64,000 nt of DNA. Source: Streptomyces sp. NRRL S-340 (GTDB lineage Bacteria; Actinomycetota; Actinomycetes; Streptomycetales; Streptomycetaceae). Below the pieces are notes generated by a model. That model made no database searches, was not told the origin of the DNA, and was given only the letters and a program-made list of their open reading frames with translations. Both the position numbers and the translations under genes were made by a program. The stretch covers positions 131,181 through 195,180 of the forward strand of contig NZ_JOIY01000006.1 of assembly GCF_000720185.1 (NCBI RefSeq), given 5' to 3'. Numbering within the stretch: position 1 is the first letter of the stretch; every line of letters starts with the position of its first letter. Positions 34,969 through 44,754 of the stretch are shown here, one piece after another.

Positions 34969-36729
34969 TCAACTGGCGCACTGAACCTTGTCCGCCGTGT
35001 GCTGCCCCTCCACCGTGGGTGCCTTCTGGGGTGCGGTGAGTGACACTCCGGCGCCCTTGTAGTCCTTGCCCAGGGTCAGCGTCATCGCGGGCAGGCCCTG
35101 GGAGTTGGTCACGCTCTCGCCCGGCTTCAGCGCGGATCCCGGCAGCCCCATGAGCGCGGCCAGTTCACGGGCCTGGGCGGCCTGGTCGGGCGCGTACTCC
35201 AGCGTGGTCCTGGCCAGCTTCTCGGGCGCGTTGCTGCCGTTCTCCGACTTGAGCACGCCCTGCTGGTTCTGGAGCCAGGTGAGGGTCTCCTGTGCGGCGC
35301 CGGCCTTGGCCCCGCCGTTGAGGATGCGCACCCGCACCTCGGCGGCGGCCGACCGGGTCCCCTTGAGCCGGGCCGCCTGCGCGTCCTTCGCCTGCTGCTG
35401 CTTTTTCTTCACCTCGGTGAAGGAGACGTCGCTGCCGATGGCGTCGAAGACCTGGGGGGCCTGGCTCTGATTGACGATGACCGTCTTGTGCACCGGGCCG
35501 TCGTCGGGGTTGTCCAGCACCGGCACGGTCAGGAAGGTGATGTTCTTCGTCGGCACCTTCCTCAGCTCCAGCGCCACGTCCTTGAGCGTGCTCGCCTTGC
35601 CGATGCCGGTGTCGACGGTCAGCGACTTGGTGGCCGCGTCGGCCAGGTCGTACAGCTTGACCGGGTTGGTGAGGGTGTCGCTGGAGGCCATCTTGCGCAT
35701 CAGCGAACTGAGGAACTGCTGCTGCACCTTGATCCGGTCCAGGTCCCCGTGGTTGCCGAAGCTGTGCCGGGTGCGGACGAACGCCAGCGCCTGCTCGCCC
35801 TCGATCTTGGACGAACCGGCGGGCAGGTTCAGGTGCGAGTCCTTGTCGTTGACGGCGTGCTTGAGGCACACCTCGACGCCGCCCACCGCCGACGTCAGGG
35901 TCTTCACCGCGTTGAAGTCGGCCATCATGAAGTGGTCCGGGGAGATGCCGGTGATCTCCTTGACCGTGCGCATCGTGCAGCCCGGGTCGCGGCCGTCCTG
36001 GCCGAGGCTCTCGTTGAACCGGACCTTCGACGAGCCCGGGATGACCTTGGTGCTGCCGTCGGGCTGCTTGGTCGGGCAGTCGGGGATGTTGACGATCAGG
36101 TCGCGGGGGATGCTCAGCGCTGTCGCGTTCGTACGGTCCTTGGCGACGTGCAGCAGGATGTTGGTGTCCGCGTGGCCGACGCTGCCCTTGTCGCCGTAGC
36201 CCTCGTTGCCCGCGCCGGTCCGCTTGTCGGTGCCGATGACGAGGATGTTGAAGGCCTCGTCCTTGCTGAAGCCGTCCTTGGCCGCGCTGCCCACGTCGGT
36301 GGTGGTGACGTTGCCCTCGAGGTGCTTGAAGATCAGGTAACCCGCGGTGCCGACCCCGACCAGGACGAACGCCATGGTGCCGCCGGTCCACATCAGGACC
36401 TTCTTGGTCCTGGACTTCTTCTTCTCCGGGCGGCGTCCCCGCCGGCCGGGCGGCTGCGGCTCCTGGGCGGGTGCGCCGCGGCGGCGGCGCGGACCGGGCA
36501 CGGTGGGCGCCGGGGCCGTCTCGTGCGCCTGCTCCTTGCCCGCCGGGACACCGCGCCGGCCCGCGGCGGCGCCCTGCGCCCCGGGGGCGGAGGATCTGCG
36601 CGGGCCCGGGACCGCCGACTGCGGAGGGGAAGGATTCAGTCGCAGTTCGTATTCACCAGTGGCCGGATTGAGTACCCACTGGTCTGCGGGATCGATGTTG
36701 TCCGCCCGCCCACGGCCTTGCGCGTCCAC
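34969..36729 (-). CDS. LytR-CpsA-Psr family protein with LytR_C domain
   Basis: This predicts 586 residues. The N-terminal 110 are Pro/Arg-rich, starting DAQGRGRADNIDPADQWVLNP. A membrane helix (VLMWTGGTMAFVLVGVGTAGYLIF) precedes the LCP domain: NILVIGTDKRTGAGNEGYGD, TNILLHVAKDRTNATALSIPRDLIVNIP, RFNESLGQDGRDPGCTMRTVKEITGISPDHFMMADF, ALAFVRTRHSFGNHGDLDRIKVQQQFL. LytR_C follows near 445-550. I chose the GTG at 36729, just before the conserved DAQ start; an upstream GTG at 36801 is possible. By family it is a cell-wall glycopolymer ligase. The intact paralogues suggest different polymers or conditions. Confidence 0.9.
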   Translation of the reverse strand: MDAQGRGRADNIDPADQWVLNPATGEYELRLNPSPPQSAVPGPRRSSAPGAQGAAAGRRGVPAGKEQAHETAPAPTVPGPRRRRGAPAQEPQPPGRRGRRPEKKKSRTKKVLMWTGGTMAFVLVGVGTAGYLIFKHLEGNVTTTDVGSAAKDGFSKDEAFNILVIGTDKRTGAGNEGYGDKGSVGHADTNILLHVAKDRTNATALSIPRDLIVNIPDCPTKQPDGSTKVIPGSSKVRFNESLGQDGRDPGCTMRTVKEITGISPDHFMMADFNAVKTLTSAVGGVEVCLKHAVNDKDSHLNLPAGSSKIEGEQALAFVRTRHSFGNHGDLDRIKVQQQFLSSLMRKMASSDTLTNPVKLYDLADAATKSLTVDTGIGKASTLKDVALELRKVPTKNITFLTVPVLDNPDDGPVHKTVIVNQSQAPQVFDAIGSDVSFTEVKKKQQQAKDAQAARLKGTRSAAAEVRVRILNGGAKAGAAQETLTWLQNQQGVLKSENGSNAPEKLARTTLEYAPDQAAQARELAALMGLPGSALKPGESVTNSQGLPAMTLTLGKDYKGAGVSLTAPQKAPTVEGQHTADKVQCAS

Positions 36730-37346
36730 GGTTGTCCGAACCCTCCGTCGGGGCCACGCGGCGCCTTCCCCCCAGGCGCTCAGGTCTGGTTCACAGTGCA
36801 CGACCCCAGGGTGACCTCGCGGCCGGTAGCACCGGATCGCTCACACTATCCGGCCTGTTGAGGCCTGAGCGACGTCGGTGACGAATTCCACGCCCCTACA
36901 ACTGGGCAATCCGCCCATTTCCCTGGACAAAAGTTCGCCCTTGGCCGCAGTTTTACCCGCAAGGTTCCTGAGCGGCGCTATTCCGGTGAGGACAGGGGCG
37001 GGTGAGGGCGTCACGCCGGGGGCGCGGACCGGGCCGGTCGCGCCCCCGGCGCGCCCGCGGAAAAGCACTGAACGTAGTCGTACGGCTGCGGAGCCGATTC
37101 CCCGGCCGGGGATCTCCGGCCGGGAAAGCGGGAACGCCGGCCGGCCCGGAAGGGCAATCCGCGCAGCGGAATTACCGCACTTCGCGTCGCAATCCCGTGA
37201 GATCTCCCCGGCCGCCTCCGCCGGCCGGCCCCGGGCGGCTTCCGGGCCTTGGATCCGTGGCGCCCAACTCGGGCCGGTCGTCCGGTGGTTCACGTCTTCA
37301 CGGCTGACGGACGGTCACGCGGACGCGCGCGCCCGCGGAACGCAGG
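36730..37346. other. Intergenic region upstream of the LCP gene
   Basis: 617 bases between two minus-strand genes. From about 36880 to 37000 the GC content falls, consistent with promoter DNA for the LCP gene. CCCGGCCGG-N6-CCGGCCGGG at 37101-37124 is a 9-bp hairpin that could end the transcript from the TIGR03089 gene, although it lies 220 bases away. Open frames on both strands here look random. No gene is supported. Confidence 0.5.
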
Positions 37347-38102
37347 TCACCGCGCGGTCGCCGTGATCCGTTCGCTCTCGATGCGCTTGGCCAGGCCGGC
37401 CTCGTCCAGCCGGTCCAGGTTCCGGCACAGGACGACGGATCCACCGGCCGCGAGCGGTGCGTACAGGCCCGCGCTCAGCCCCGCCCAGGTGTCGTACGGC
37501 AGTCCCGACAGCAGCCGGGAACCCGGTCCCGTCAGGTCCAGTCCGGGCGCGTCCGCGCGGGCCCGTTCCACGACCTCGGCCGCCGTGTACTCCGCACCGG
37601 CCACGATCAGCGCGGGCGCCTCCGGGTCCACGGGCGCGAACGGCGCGAACCGGTCGCCCTGTCCCGGCACCTCGACGGCGTAGTCGGCGAAACCCGCGGG
37701 CGGCTGCGGGAACCGCCCGCCCAGCGGCCTCAGCGCCAGCGCGACCCGCTCGCCCGTGCAGGCACGCGCCGCCTCCAGCGTGTCCGGCCCGCTGACGACG
37801 ACATCGGCGGCCGCCGGGTCCCCGCCGGCGTCCGCGATCACGCCCACCGACGCGCACGCCAGCAGCCACACCGCCGTCTGCCAGTGCGCGGGCAGCAGCA
37901 GCGCGACCCGGTCGCCGGGCCCCGCGGCGAGGTCCCCCTGGAGGAGGTTCGCCGTCTTGGCCACCCAATTGCCGAAGGTGGCCACGGACAATTCGACGCG
38001 TTCGCCCGTCGCGTCGTCGTAGAAGGTCACCAGGGGGCGTCCCGGGTCCGCGGCGAGCGCGGAACGCAGCAGGTCGGCAGGGGTGCGTTCGGTGGCGTTC
38101 AC
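37347..38102 (-). CDS. TIGR03089-family protein (truncated AMP-binding-like)
   Basis: This 251-residue protein matches the actinobacterial TIGR03089 family. It resembles the N-terminal part of acyl-CoA synthetases: TPADLLRSALAADPGRPLVTFYDDATGERVELSVATFGNWVAKTANLL is an AMP-binding N-terminus, and GDRVALLLPAHWQTAVWLLACASVGVIA follows. It lacks the P-loop-like STGT/PKG motif and the whole C-terminal adenylate domain, so adenylation is unlikely. The start is GTG at 38102. It is usually found near LCP genes. Role unknown. Confidence 0.85.
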   Translation of the reverse strand: MNATERTPADLLRSALAADPGRPLVTFYDDATGERVELSVATFGNWVAKTANLLQGDLAAGPGDRVALLLPAHWQTAVWLLACASVGVIADAGGDPAAADVVVSGPDTLEAARACTGERVALALRPLGGRFPQPPAGFADYAVEVPGQGDRFAPFAPVDPEAPALIVAGAEYTAAEVVERARADAPGLDLTGPGSRLLSGLPYDTWAGLSAGLYAPLAAGGSVVLCRNLDRLDEAGLAKRIESERITATAR

Positions 38103-38216
38103 CCGCGCAAGCGTACGCGGCGGCGCGCGCCCGCACCCGGGGACGGCGGCATCCGGTGGCCCGTGGGGCCACCGGTTCGGGGGAACGACACCCGACGCAC
38201 CGTCAGTTCGTAGATG

Positions 38217-38228
38217 GACATATATGTC
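38217..38228. promoter_or_regulatory. Palindrome GACATATATGTC upstream of the secreted amidase
   Basis: A perfect 12-bp AT-rich palindrome lies in the 131-base divergent spacer, immediately before the amidase start. Its core resembles the GGACATATGTCC palindrome at 13104. It is a candidate operator and could also block translation, since it is only six bases from the chosen start. Confidence 0.4.
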
Positions 38229-38233
38229 TGACT

Positions 38234-39742
38234 ATGTCCAAGATCAGGGGCATGCGTCGATACGGATTCCTTGCGTCCTCGATCGGTGTCACCTGCGTGG
38301 CCGGCCTCGCTCTCGCGCCCGGACTGCCCGCGGCCGCCGCGACGGCCACGGCGGCGGGAGCGGCGGTGCCGCGGGCGGCGGCACACCTCGCCCCGGCCGC
38401 CGCCCCGGCCGCCGTTCCCGCCCAGGCCCCGGCCGCCGCCCCGGCCGCCGCCCCGGCCTCCGTTCCGGCGACCGTGCCGGCGGCCGTCCCCGGCAGCACC
38501 CAGTCCCTGCCCCTCGCCCCGCGCACCGAGGGCCGCGTCCGCGGCCGGGCCCGTGGCGCGGCCCTCGCCGCCGCCCCCGAACAGGGCCTGTACCGCGCGG
38601 ACGTCCGCCACTTCTCCCTGGTCGGCGTCGTCTGGGACAACCCCGGCACCGAACTCCACGGCACCGTCCAGATCCGCACCCGCTCCGCCGCCACCGGCGC
38701 CTGGTCCGACTGGCAGGACGTCGACACCCACAACGCCGACCACGGCGCCGACCCCGGCACCGCCGAGCGCGCCGCCGGCCACGTCCGCGGCGGCACCGCC
38801 CCGCTGTGGGTGGGCGACAGCGACGGCGTCGACGTGCGCGTCCGCGCGGACACCGGAGACCGGGAGGCCGGCGCCCCGGCCGATCCGCCCGCCCCGCTGC
38901 CCTCGGGCCTGCGCCTGGAACTCGTCGACCCCGGCGACACGTCCGCGGCGGACTCCCAGGCCGACCAGCCGCGCACCGGCGAGCCGACCGAGGCGGCGAC
39001 CGCCGCCTCCGCCGCCAACACCGGGCTCGCCGCCCTCGGCGCCACCGAGATCCCGGCGCTGGACCGCGCGGGCACCGAACGCGAACTGCTGGAGCTGCGC
39101 GGCGGCGAACTGACCGACGCCCAGCGGGCCGAGCCGCACATCGGCGCGCGCCCGCGCATCGTCACCCGCCGCGGCTGGGGCGCGGACGAGTCGCTGCGCT
39201 CCCGGGGGTTCGTCTACACGAAGAAGGTGAAGGCGGCGTTCGTCCACCACACCGCGACCGGCAACAAGTACCGCTGCTCGCAGACCCCCTCGGTCATCCG
39301 CAGCATCTACCGCTACCACGTCAAGAGCATGGGCTGGCGGGACATCGGCTACAACTTCCTGGTCGACAAGTGCGGCACCGTCTACGAGGGCCGCGCCGGG
39401 GGCGTGGCGAAGCCGGTGCTGGGCGCTCACACGATGGGCTTCAACAGCAACAGCGTGGGGATCGCCGTCATCGGCACCTACAGCAAGTCCAAGCCCTCCT
39501 CGGCCGCCGTCAAGGCCGTCGCCAAGCTCGCCGCCTGGAAGCTGGGCCTCTACGGCATGAATCCGCGCGGAAAGACATACCTGAAGTCCGGCGGTGGCAA
39601 CCTCTATCAAAAGGGAAAGAACGTACATCTGAACGTGATCTCCGGCCACCGGGACGGCTTCGCCACCGACTGCCCCGGACGGAAGCTCTACGGCAAGCTC
39701 GGCACGATCCGCTCGACCGCGGCGCGCTATCAGGGCCGCTGA
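38234..39742 (+). CDS. Secreted N-acetylmuramoyl-L-alanine amidase (PGRP/amidase_2)
   Basis: This predicts 502 residues. A signal peptide (MRRYGFLASSIGVTCVAGLALAPGLPAAAA) is followed by a long Ala/Pro linker. A middle domain (about 120-215: LVGVVWDNPGTELHGTVQIRTRSAATGAWSDWQDVD) recurs in Streptomyces amidases. The C-terminal PGRP/amidase_2 domain (about 305-485) contains RRGWGADESLRS, AAFVHHTATGNKY with a zinc His, YNFLVDKCGTVYEGRAGGV, HTMGFNSNSVGIAVIGTY and ISGHRDGFATDCPG. It should cleave the amide between MurNAc and L-Ala in peptidoglycan. The start is uncertain: ATG at 38234, or ATG at 38252 after AGGGG. Confidence 0.9.
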   Translation: MSKIRGMRRYGFLASSIGVTCVAGLALAPGLPAAAATATAAGAAVPRAAAHLAPAAAPAAVPAQAPAAAPAAAPASVPATVPAAVPGSTQSLPLAPRTEGRVRGRARGAALAAAPEQGLYRADVRHFSLVGVVWDNPGTELHGTVQIRTRSAATGAWSDWQDVDTHNADHGADPGTAERAAGHVRGGTAPLWVGDSDGVDVRVRADTGDREAGAPADPPAPLPSGLRLELVDPGDTSAADSQADQPRTGEPTEAATAASAANTGLAALGATEIPALDRAGTERELLELRGGELTDAQRAEPHIGARPRIVTRRGWGADESLRSRGFVYTKKVKAAFVHHTATGNKYRCSQTPSVIRSIYRYHVKSMGWRDIGYNFLVDKCGTVYEGRAGGVAKPVLGAHTMGFNSNSVGIAVIGTYSKSKPSSAAVKAVAKLAAWKLGLYGMNPRGKTYLKSGGGNLYQKGKNVHLNVISGHRDGFATDCPGRKLYGKLGTIRSTAARYQGR

Positions 39743-39811
39743 GACCGGTCTGCATACACTGGCCGGCCGAAAGACAGCTCGGCCGGTCCCGGCAGGAAGC
39801 AGAGACGACAG

Positions 39812-40894
39812 GTGACAGAAGCGATCCTCCTGGTCGGCGGCAAGGGCACCCGGCTGCGCCCGCTCACGGTGCACACTCCCAAGCCCATGGTGCGGGCGGC
39901 CGGCGTGCCGTTCCTCACCCACCAGCTGGCGCGGGCCAGGGCGGCGGGCGTCGAGCACATCGTGCTCGCCACCTCCTACCTGGCCGAGGTCTTCGAGCCG
40001 TACTTCGGTGACGGCTCCGCCCTCGGACTCCACCTGGAGTACGTGACGGAGGAGGAACCGCTCGGCACCGGCGGCGCCCTGCGCAACGTCGCCCCGCGGC
40101 TGCACTCCGCCCCCGACGAGCCGGTCCTCGTCTTCAACGGCGACATCCTGACCGGCCTGGACATCCGCGCCCTGGTGCGCACGCACGAGGAGACGGGCGC
40201 GGACGTCTCCCTGCACCTGACGAAGGTGGCGGACCCGCGTGCGTACGGCCTGGTCCCCACGGACGACACCGGACGGGTCCTCGCCTTCCTGGAGAAGCCG
40301 CAGACGCCGCAGGAGATCGTCACCGACCAGATCAACGCGGGGGCGTACGTCTTCAACCGCTCCGTCCTCGACACGATCCCGCCCGGGCGCCCGGTGTCCG
40401 TGGAGCGCGAGACCTTCCCCGGTCTGCTGTCGGCCGGGGCCCATCTGCAGGGCATGGTCGACTCCACCTACTGGCTGGACCTCGGCACCCCGGCCGCCTT
40501 CGTCCGCGGCTCGGCCGACCTGGTCCTGGGGCGCGCCCCGTCCCCGGCGGTCCCCGGCCGGTGCGGCGACCGCCTCGTCCTGCCCACGGCCGTGGTCGCG
40601 CCCGACGCCAAGCTGACCGGCGGCACGGTGGTCGGCGAGGGCGCGTTCGTCGCCGAGGGCGCGCGCGTGTCCGGCAGTACGATCCTGCCCGGCGCCGTCA
40701 TCGAACCCGGCGCCGTCATCACGGACTCACTCATCGGCGACCGCGCCCGCATCGGCACCCGCTCCGTGCTCACCGGCGCGGTGATCGGCGACGGCGCGGT
40801 CGTCGGCGCGGACAACGAACTGCGGGACGGCGTACGGGTGTGGTGCGACGCCCGGATCCCGGCGGGCGCGGTCCGCTTCTCCTCGGACCAGTGA
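39812..40894 (+). CDS. Sugar nucleotidyltransferase (mannose-1-phosphate guanylyltransferase-like)
   Basis: This 360-residue protein has a GT-A pyrophosphorylase domain: LVGGKGTRLRPLTVHTPKPMV (about 7-27), EEPLGTGGALRN, VFNGDILTG with the metal-binding Asp, and INAGAYVFNRSVLD. From about residue 260 a left-handed beta-helix of hexapeptide repeats follows (GGTVVGEGAFVAEGARVSGSTILPGAVIEPGAVITDS). It should make NDP-sugar from sugar-1-phosphate and NTP. GDP-mannose is favoured because manA and manB homologues lie in the window and the mycobacterial orthologue in this position is called manC or manB. The GTG at 39812 begins just before the signature. Confidence 0.9.
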   Translation: MTEAILLVGGKGTRLRPLTVHTPKPMVRAAGVPFLTHQLARARAAGVEHIVLATSYLAEVFEPYFGDGSALGLHLEYVTEEEPLGTGGALRNVAPRLHSAPDEPVLVFNGDILTGLDIRALVRTHEETGADVSLHLTKVADPRAYGLVPTDDTGRVLAFLEKPQTPQEIVTDQINAGAYVFNRSVLDTIPPGRPVSVERETFPGLLSAGAHLQGMVDSTYWLDLGTPAAFVRGSADLVLGRAPSPAVPGRCGDRLVLPTAVVAPDAKLTGGTVVGEGAFVAEGARVSGSTILPGAVIEPGAVITDSLIGDRARIGTRSVLTGAVIGDGAVVGADNELRDGVRVWCDARIPAGAVRFSSDQ

Positions 40895-41291
40895 CGTCCG
40901 CAGCCCCGATCATCCACCGCCGGACTGCCCCGGCCCAGCGGGCCTGGTGACCTGCGCGGGGCCGGCGGGGCGGGCGGGGTCAGAGGGGCGGCGCGGCTCA
41001 GGGGCCGGGTGGGCCGAGGGGCTCCGGGGACGGGGCGGCCCAGGGGGCGCGTGGGCCGAGCGAGCCGAGCCGGCTGAGCGGGTCGGACGGCCTCACGGCG
41101 CGTCAGGAAGCCCGGCGAGGGGAGCGGGCTCGGCGCGGCCGGGTGAACCGGGCGGGCGGCCGGTCAGGGGCCCAGGCGCTTGAGCGGGCCGAGCCGGGCC
41201 AGGGGGCCGAGTGACCTCAGCGGCGCGTCCGGGCCCGCTGGTCTCAGCGGGACGGGTCGGCCGGCCCGAAGGCCGAAGCCGGGACCGTGTC
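40895..41291. other. GC-rich low-complexity intergenic region
   Basis: 397 bases of almost pure G/C with recurring GGGCCGAGC and GAGCGGGCC/GAGCCGGCTGAGCGGGTC blocks, especially between 41020 and 41240. No gene is supported. It separates convergent genes. The blocks are degenerate and no fixed period was found. Confidence 0.5.
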
Positions 41292-42317
41292 TCACAAGCG
41301 CCCCATGTCCCGCACCGGCATCCGTGGGGCCCGCCGTGGCGGCACGCGCCCGCTCAGCAGGATCAGCCGGGCAGCCCGGTGCCGCTGCCCGGCGTAAGGC
41401 TCCAGCAGCCGCAGCATCCGCGCGTCGTCCGCCTCGCGGTCCCCGGCCAGCGCGAAGCCCACGATCCCCGGCAGGTGCAGATCCCCGACCGTCACCGCGT
41501 CCGCCGCGCCATGACTGCGCTGCACGGTCTCCGCCGACGTCCACGGTCCGATCCCCGGCACGACCTCCAGCCGTTCCCGTGCCGCCCCCGCGGGCATCCG
41601 CAGCGTTTCCTCCAGCCGCGCGGCCACCCGCACCGCACGCAGCACCGTCGACGCCCGCTTGTCGTCGACCCCGGCGCGGTGCCAGTCCCACGAAGGGATC
41701 AGCGCCCAGGTACGCGGCTCGGGCATCACGTGCATCTGTACGGGCACAGGTCCGGGCGCCGGTTCCCCGTACGTGCGCACCAGCGTCCGCCACGCCGCGT
41801 ACGCCTCGACCGTCGTGACCTTCTGTTCCAGGACCGACGGGATCAGCGACTCCAGCACCAGCCCGGTCCGCGTCAGCCGCAGTCCGGGCCGGCGGTGCCG
41901 GGTCAGCGCGAGCAGCCGGTGCCGGGGCACGAACTCCGACGGGTCGTCGGCCGCTCCGAGCAGTTCGGGCAATTGCTCCAGCAGCCATGCGGCGCCCGGC
42001 CCCCAGGCCTGCCCGCACACCTCGCCGCCGCGCGCGGACACCCGGAGCGTCCCCGGCCCCGCCGGGGTGCGGCTGGCCCGCCACACGGATCCGTCGGGCA
42101 TCGCGCGGAACGTGGGATCGCCCGGACCGCGCCGCAGCGGCCCGAGCACCAGCCCGAGGTCCAGCGGCCCGTCCGGCACCCAGGTCCGTACCCGCGCGGG
42201 GGCGGCCGCCTGGTGCGGCACGGCCCCGGCGCGGGCCGCTGCGGCGGGCGCGCCGGCATGGCCGCCGCGCACGGTGGTGCGCGCGGGCCGCGGTCGCGGG
42301 GCGAAGCGTCCTGCCAC
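41292..42317 (-). CDS. AlkA-like DNA-3-methyladenine glycosylase (HhH-GPD)
   Basis: This predicts 341 residues. After an Ala/Pro-rich first 45 residues, an AlkA-like N-terminal domain is followed by the helix-hairpin-helix-GPD domain: LVLESLIPSVLEQKVTTVEAYAAWRTLVRTYG (about 155-186), and LEVVPGIGPWTSAETVQRSHGAADAVTVGDLHLPGIVGFALAG (about 250-292), where the Asp of VGDLHLPG is the expected catalytic residue. It should excise alkylated bases. There is no Ada-type domain. The GTG start at 42317 lacks a strong ribosome-binding site. Confidence 0.85.
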   Translation of the reverse strand: MAGRFAPRPRPARTTVRGGHAGAPAAAARAGAVPHQAAAPARVRTWVPDGPLDLGLVLGPLRRGPGDPTFRAMPDGSVWRASRTPAGPGTLRVSARGGEVCGQAWGPGAAWLLEQLPELLGAADDPSEFVPRHRLLALTRHRRPGLRLTRTGLVLESLIPSVLEQKVTTVEAYAAWRTLVRTYGEPAPGPVPVQMHVMPEPRTWALIPSWDWHRAGVDDKRASTVLRAVRVAARLEETLRMPAGAARERLEVVPGIGPWTSAETVQRSHGAADAVTVGDLHLPGIVGFALAGDREADDARMLRLLEPYAGQRHRAARLILLSGRVPPRRAPRMPVRDMGRL

Positions 42318-42401
42318 GAATCAGATCCCAGGGTCGCCGGTGGTGCGCTACGAGCCTAAGCGGTCACCCGCGCCGGCCGGGACGCCTCACCGCACGCCCT
42401 C

Positions 42402-43742
42402 TCACCGCACCTCGATGAACGTCCCGGCGTCCCGCTCCGCGCGGGGCTTCGGCGGCTCGGCCGGGTGACCGACCGCCACCGCGCCCATCGGGTCCCAGTC
42501 CGCGGGCAGCTCCAGCACCTCGCGCACCACGTCCCGGCAGAACATCGTCGAGGACACCCATGCCGAGCCGAGGCGCTCCCCGGCCAGGGCGACCAGGAGG
42601 TTCTGCACGCCGGCGCCCGCGGCGACCACGAACATCTCCCGCTCGGCACCGTCGCGCCGCGCGTCGCCGTAGGTGTGCGAGCCGTCCATGACCACGCACG
42701 GGACCACCAGGTACGGGGCCCGGCGCAGAACGTCCCCGCGGCGCACCCGCTTGACGATCGACTCCTCGCTCTTGCCGTCCCGCCGCAGGTCGGCGATCCA
42801 GGCGTCGCGCATCGCGTCCAGCAGCCGGGTCCGCGCCCCCTCGGACTCCAGCAGCACGAACCGCCACGGCGTGGTGTGGTGCGGTGCGGGCGCGGTCACC
42901 GCCGCGGCCACCGCACGGCGTACCGCACCGGGGTCGACGGGCTCGTCGGTGAAGGACCGCACGGTACGCCGCTGGGTCACCGCCTCCCGTACGGCCTCGG
43001 AGGTGCCCAGCCGGAACATGTCGTCGCGCGCCTCGCGCACCAGGGCGCGCGCCCCCTGGCCGTCGCCGTCCGCCATGAGCGTGTGCCCCAGACCGCGCAC
43101 CACGGCGACGGGCAGTCCGGCGGCCTTGCCCTTGACCAGGTCACCGGCGGCGGCCAGTTCGTCGGCGGTGGCGACGACGGTGGCACTGAGCGGGTTGCCG
43201 TGGGCGTCGGTGCCGCCGCGCAGGTCGTCCAGGACGCGCAGGCCTGCGGCGCCGATGGCGACGTCCGTGAGCCCGGCCCGCCAGGGGCGGCCGAAGGTGT
43301 CGGTGACGACGACCGCGACATCGACACCGAGGGCGGCGCGCAGACCCTCGCGGATCGCGCGCGCGGAGGCGTCCGGATCCTCGGGCAGCAGCAGCACCGT
43401 GCCCGACGGGGTGTTGGAGGCGTCCACCCCCGCTGCCGCCATGACGAGGCCCTGGCGGTTCTCCACGATGCGCAGGGGGCCGCGGCGCGCCACGACCCGG
43501 ACGGTCTCGGCGTCGATCGCGGCCTCCCGGTCGGCGGCCTCGACGACACGTCCCTCCGCCTTGGAGACGATCTTCGAGGTGACCAGGAGCACGTCCCCGT
43601 CGGCCAGGGCGGGCTCGGCGGCGGCGATCAGCTTGGCCAGGTCGTCCCCCGGGGCCACCTCGGGGATCCCGGGCACGGCCCACACCCGGAAGGCGGGCGC
43701 CGCCGCACCCGAGGGGCCGTCCGCCGGCGGCGTCGCGCTCAT
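42402..43742 (-). CDS. fbiB: Coenzyme F420 gamma-glutamyl ligase/nitroreductase fusion
   Basis: This 446-residue protein is the two-domain actinobacterial FbiB. The N-terminal CofE domain (about 15-245) has [58 protein letters not shown] and [16 protein letters not shown]. The C-terminal nitroreductase domain (about 250-446) has [14 protein letters not shown] and [27 protein letters not shown]. It adds glutamates to F420-0 and reduces dehydro-F420 with FMN. Its ATG overlaps the fbiA stop (ATGA). Confidence 0.95.
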   Translation of the reverse strand: MSATPPADGPSGAAAPAFRVWAVPGIPEVAPGDDLAKLIAAAEPALADGDVLLVTSKIVSKAEGRVVEAADREAAIDAETVRVVARRGPLRIVENRQGLVMAAAGVDASNTPSGTVLLLPEDPDASARAIREGLRAALGVDVAVVVTDTFGRPWRAGLTDVAIGAAGLRVLDDLRGGTDAHGNPLSATVVATADELAAAGDLVKGKAAGLPVAVVRGLGHTLMADGDGQGARALVREARDDMFRLGTSEAVREAVTQRRTVRSFTDEPVDPGAVRRAVAAAVTAPAPHHTTPWRFVLLESEGARTRLLDAMRDAWIADLRRDGKSEESIVKRVRRGDVLRRAPYLVVPCVVMDGSHTYGDARRDGAEREMFVVAAGAGVQNLLVALAGERLGSAWVSSTMFCRDVVREVLELPADWDPMGAVAVGHPAEPPKPRAERDAGTFIEVR

Positions 43743-44698
43743 GCTCCCCGCACCTCCTCGGCGAGGGCCAGCGCCTCCCGCGCCATCTGCGCGGTGGCCT
43801 CGACGTCGGTCATCATCAGGGGCACCGCGCGGCAGCGGATCCCGGCCGTCTCGATCCGTTCCACCGCGCCCGCGTCGACGGTGTCGACGAGCCAGCCGTC
43901 GAGCAGCCCCGAACCGTAGTGCTCGGCGACCGCCGCGGCGGTGGACTCCACACCGACGGCGGCGAGGACCTTGTCGGCCATCCCGCGCACGGGCGCGTCC
44001 CCGACGATGGGGGACAGGCCGACCACCGGCACCCCGGCGTCGGCGATCGCCTCCCGGATGCCGGGGACGGCGAGGATGGTGCCGACGGAGACGACGGGGT
44101 TGGACGGCGGGAAGAGGATCACGTCCGCCTCGGCGATCGCCTCCAGGACACCCGGCGCGGGTTTGGCCTGCTCGGCGCCGACCGGCACGACGGCCTCGGC
44201 CGGGACCGACGCCCGAAGCCGCACCCAGTACTCCTGGAAGTGGACCGCCTTGCGCTCGCCGTCGATGTCCACCGCGACGTGCGTCTCCACCCGGTCGTCG
44301 GACATGGGGATCAGCCGCACGCCGGGCTTCCACCGGTCGCACAGGGCCTCGGTCACCGCGCTGAGCGGATAGCCCGCGCCCAGCATCTGGGTCCGCACGA
44401 TGTGCGTGGCGAAGTCCCGGTCGCCGAGCCCGAACCACTCCGGCCCGACGCCGTAGGCCGCGAGCTCCTCCTTGAGGTGGAAGGTCTCCTCCGCCCGGCC
44501 CCAGCCCTGTTCCTCGTTGATGCCCCCACCGAGCGTGTACATCACCGTGTCGAGATCCGGGCAGACCCTCAGCCCGAAGAGGTGGATGTCGTCGCCGGTG
44601 TTGCCGATGACCGTGACGTCCGCGTCCGGCACGGCCCGCTTCAGACCGCGCAGGAACCGGGCACCACCGATGCCGCCTGCCAGAACCACAATGCGCAT
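43739..44698 (-). CDS. fbiA: 2-phospho-L-lactate/phosphoenolpyruvyl transferase
   Basis: This 319-residue enzyme joins the activated phospholactate or phosphoenolpyruvate moiety to the deazaflavin Fo, giving F420-0 or dehydro-F420-0. Signatures are [20 protein letters not shown] (4-23), [55 protein letters not shown] and [18 protein letters not shown]. The ATG at 44698 coincides with this start. It forms a two-gene operon with fbiB. F420 is the cofactor of many Streptomyces redox and antibiotic-biosynthesis enzymes. Confidence 0.96.
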   Translation of the reverse strand: MRIVVLAGGIGGARFLRGLKRAVPDADVTVIGNTGDDIHLFGLRVCPDLDTVMYTLGGGINEEQGWGRAEETFHLKEELAAYGVGPEWFGLGDRDFATHIVRTQMLGAGYPLSAVTEALCDRWKPGVRLIPMSDDRVETHVAVDIDGERKAVHFQEYWVRLRASVPAEAVVPVGAEQAKPAPGVLEAIAEADVILFPPSNPVVSVGTILAVPGIREAIADAGVPVVGLSPIVGDAPVRGMADKVLAAVGVESTAAAVAEHYGSGLLDGWLVDTVDAGAVERIETAGIRCRAVPLMMTDVEATAQMAREALALAEEVRGA

Positions 44699-44754
44699 GG
44701 GGCAAGTCTGGCAGGCGGGTACGACAGCGGGGGACGCGGTGGGCGCAGAAGGGG

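Noticed and set aside
36878..37366. Frames on both strands upstream of the LCP gene
   Set aside because: Random composition with no start signal, in a region expected to hold a promoter.
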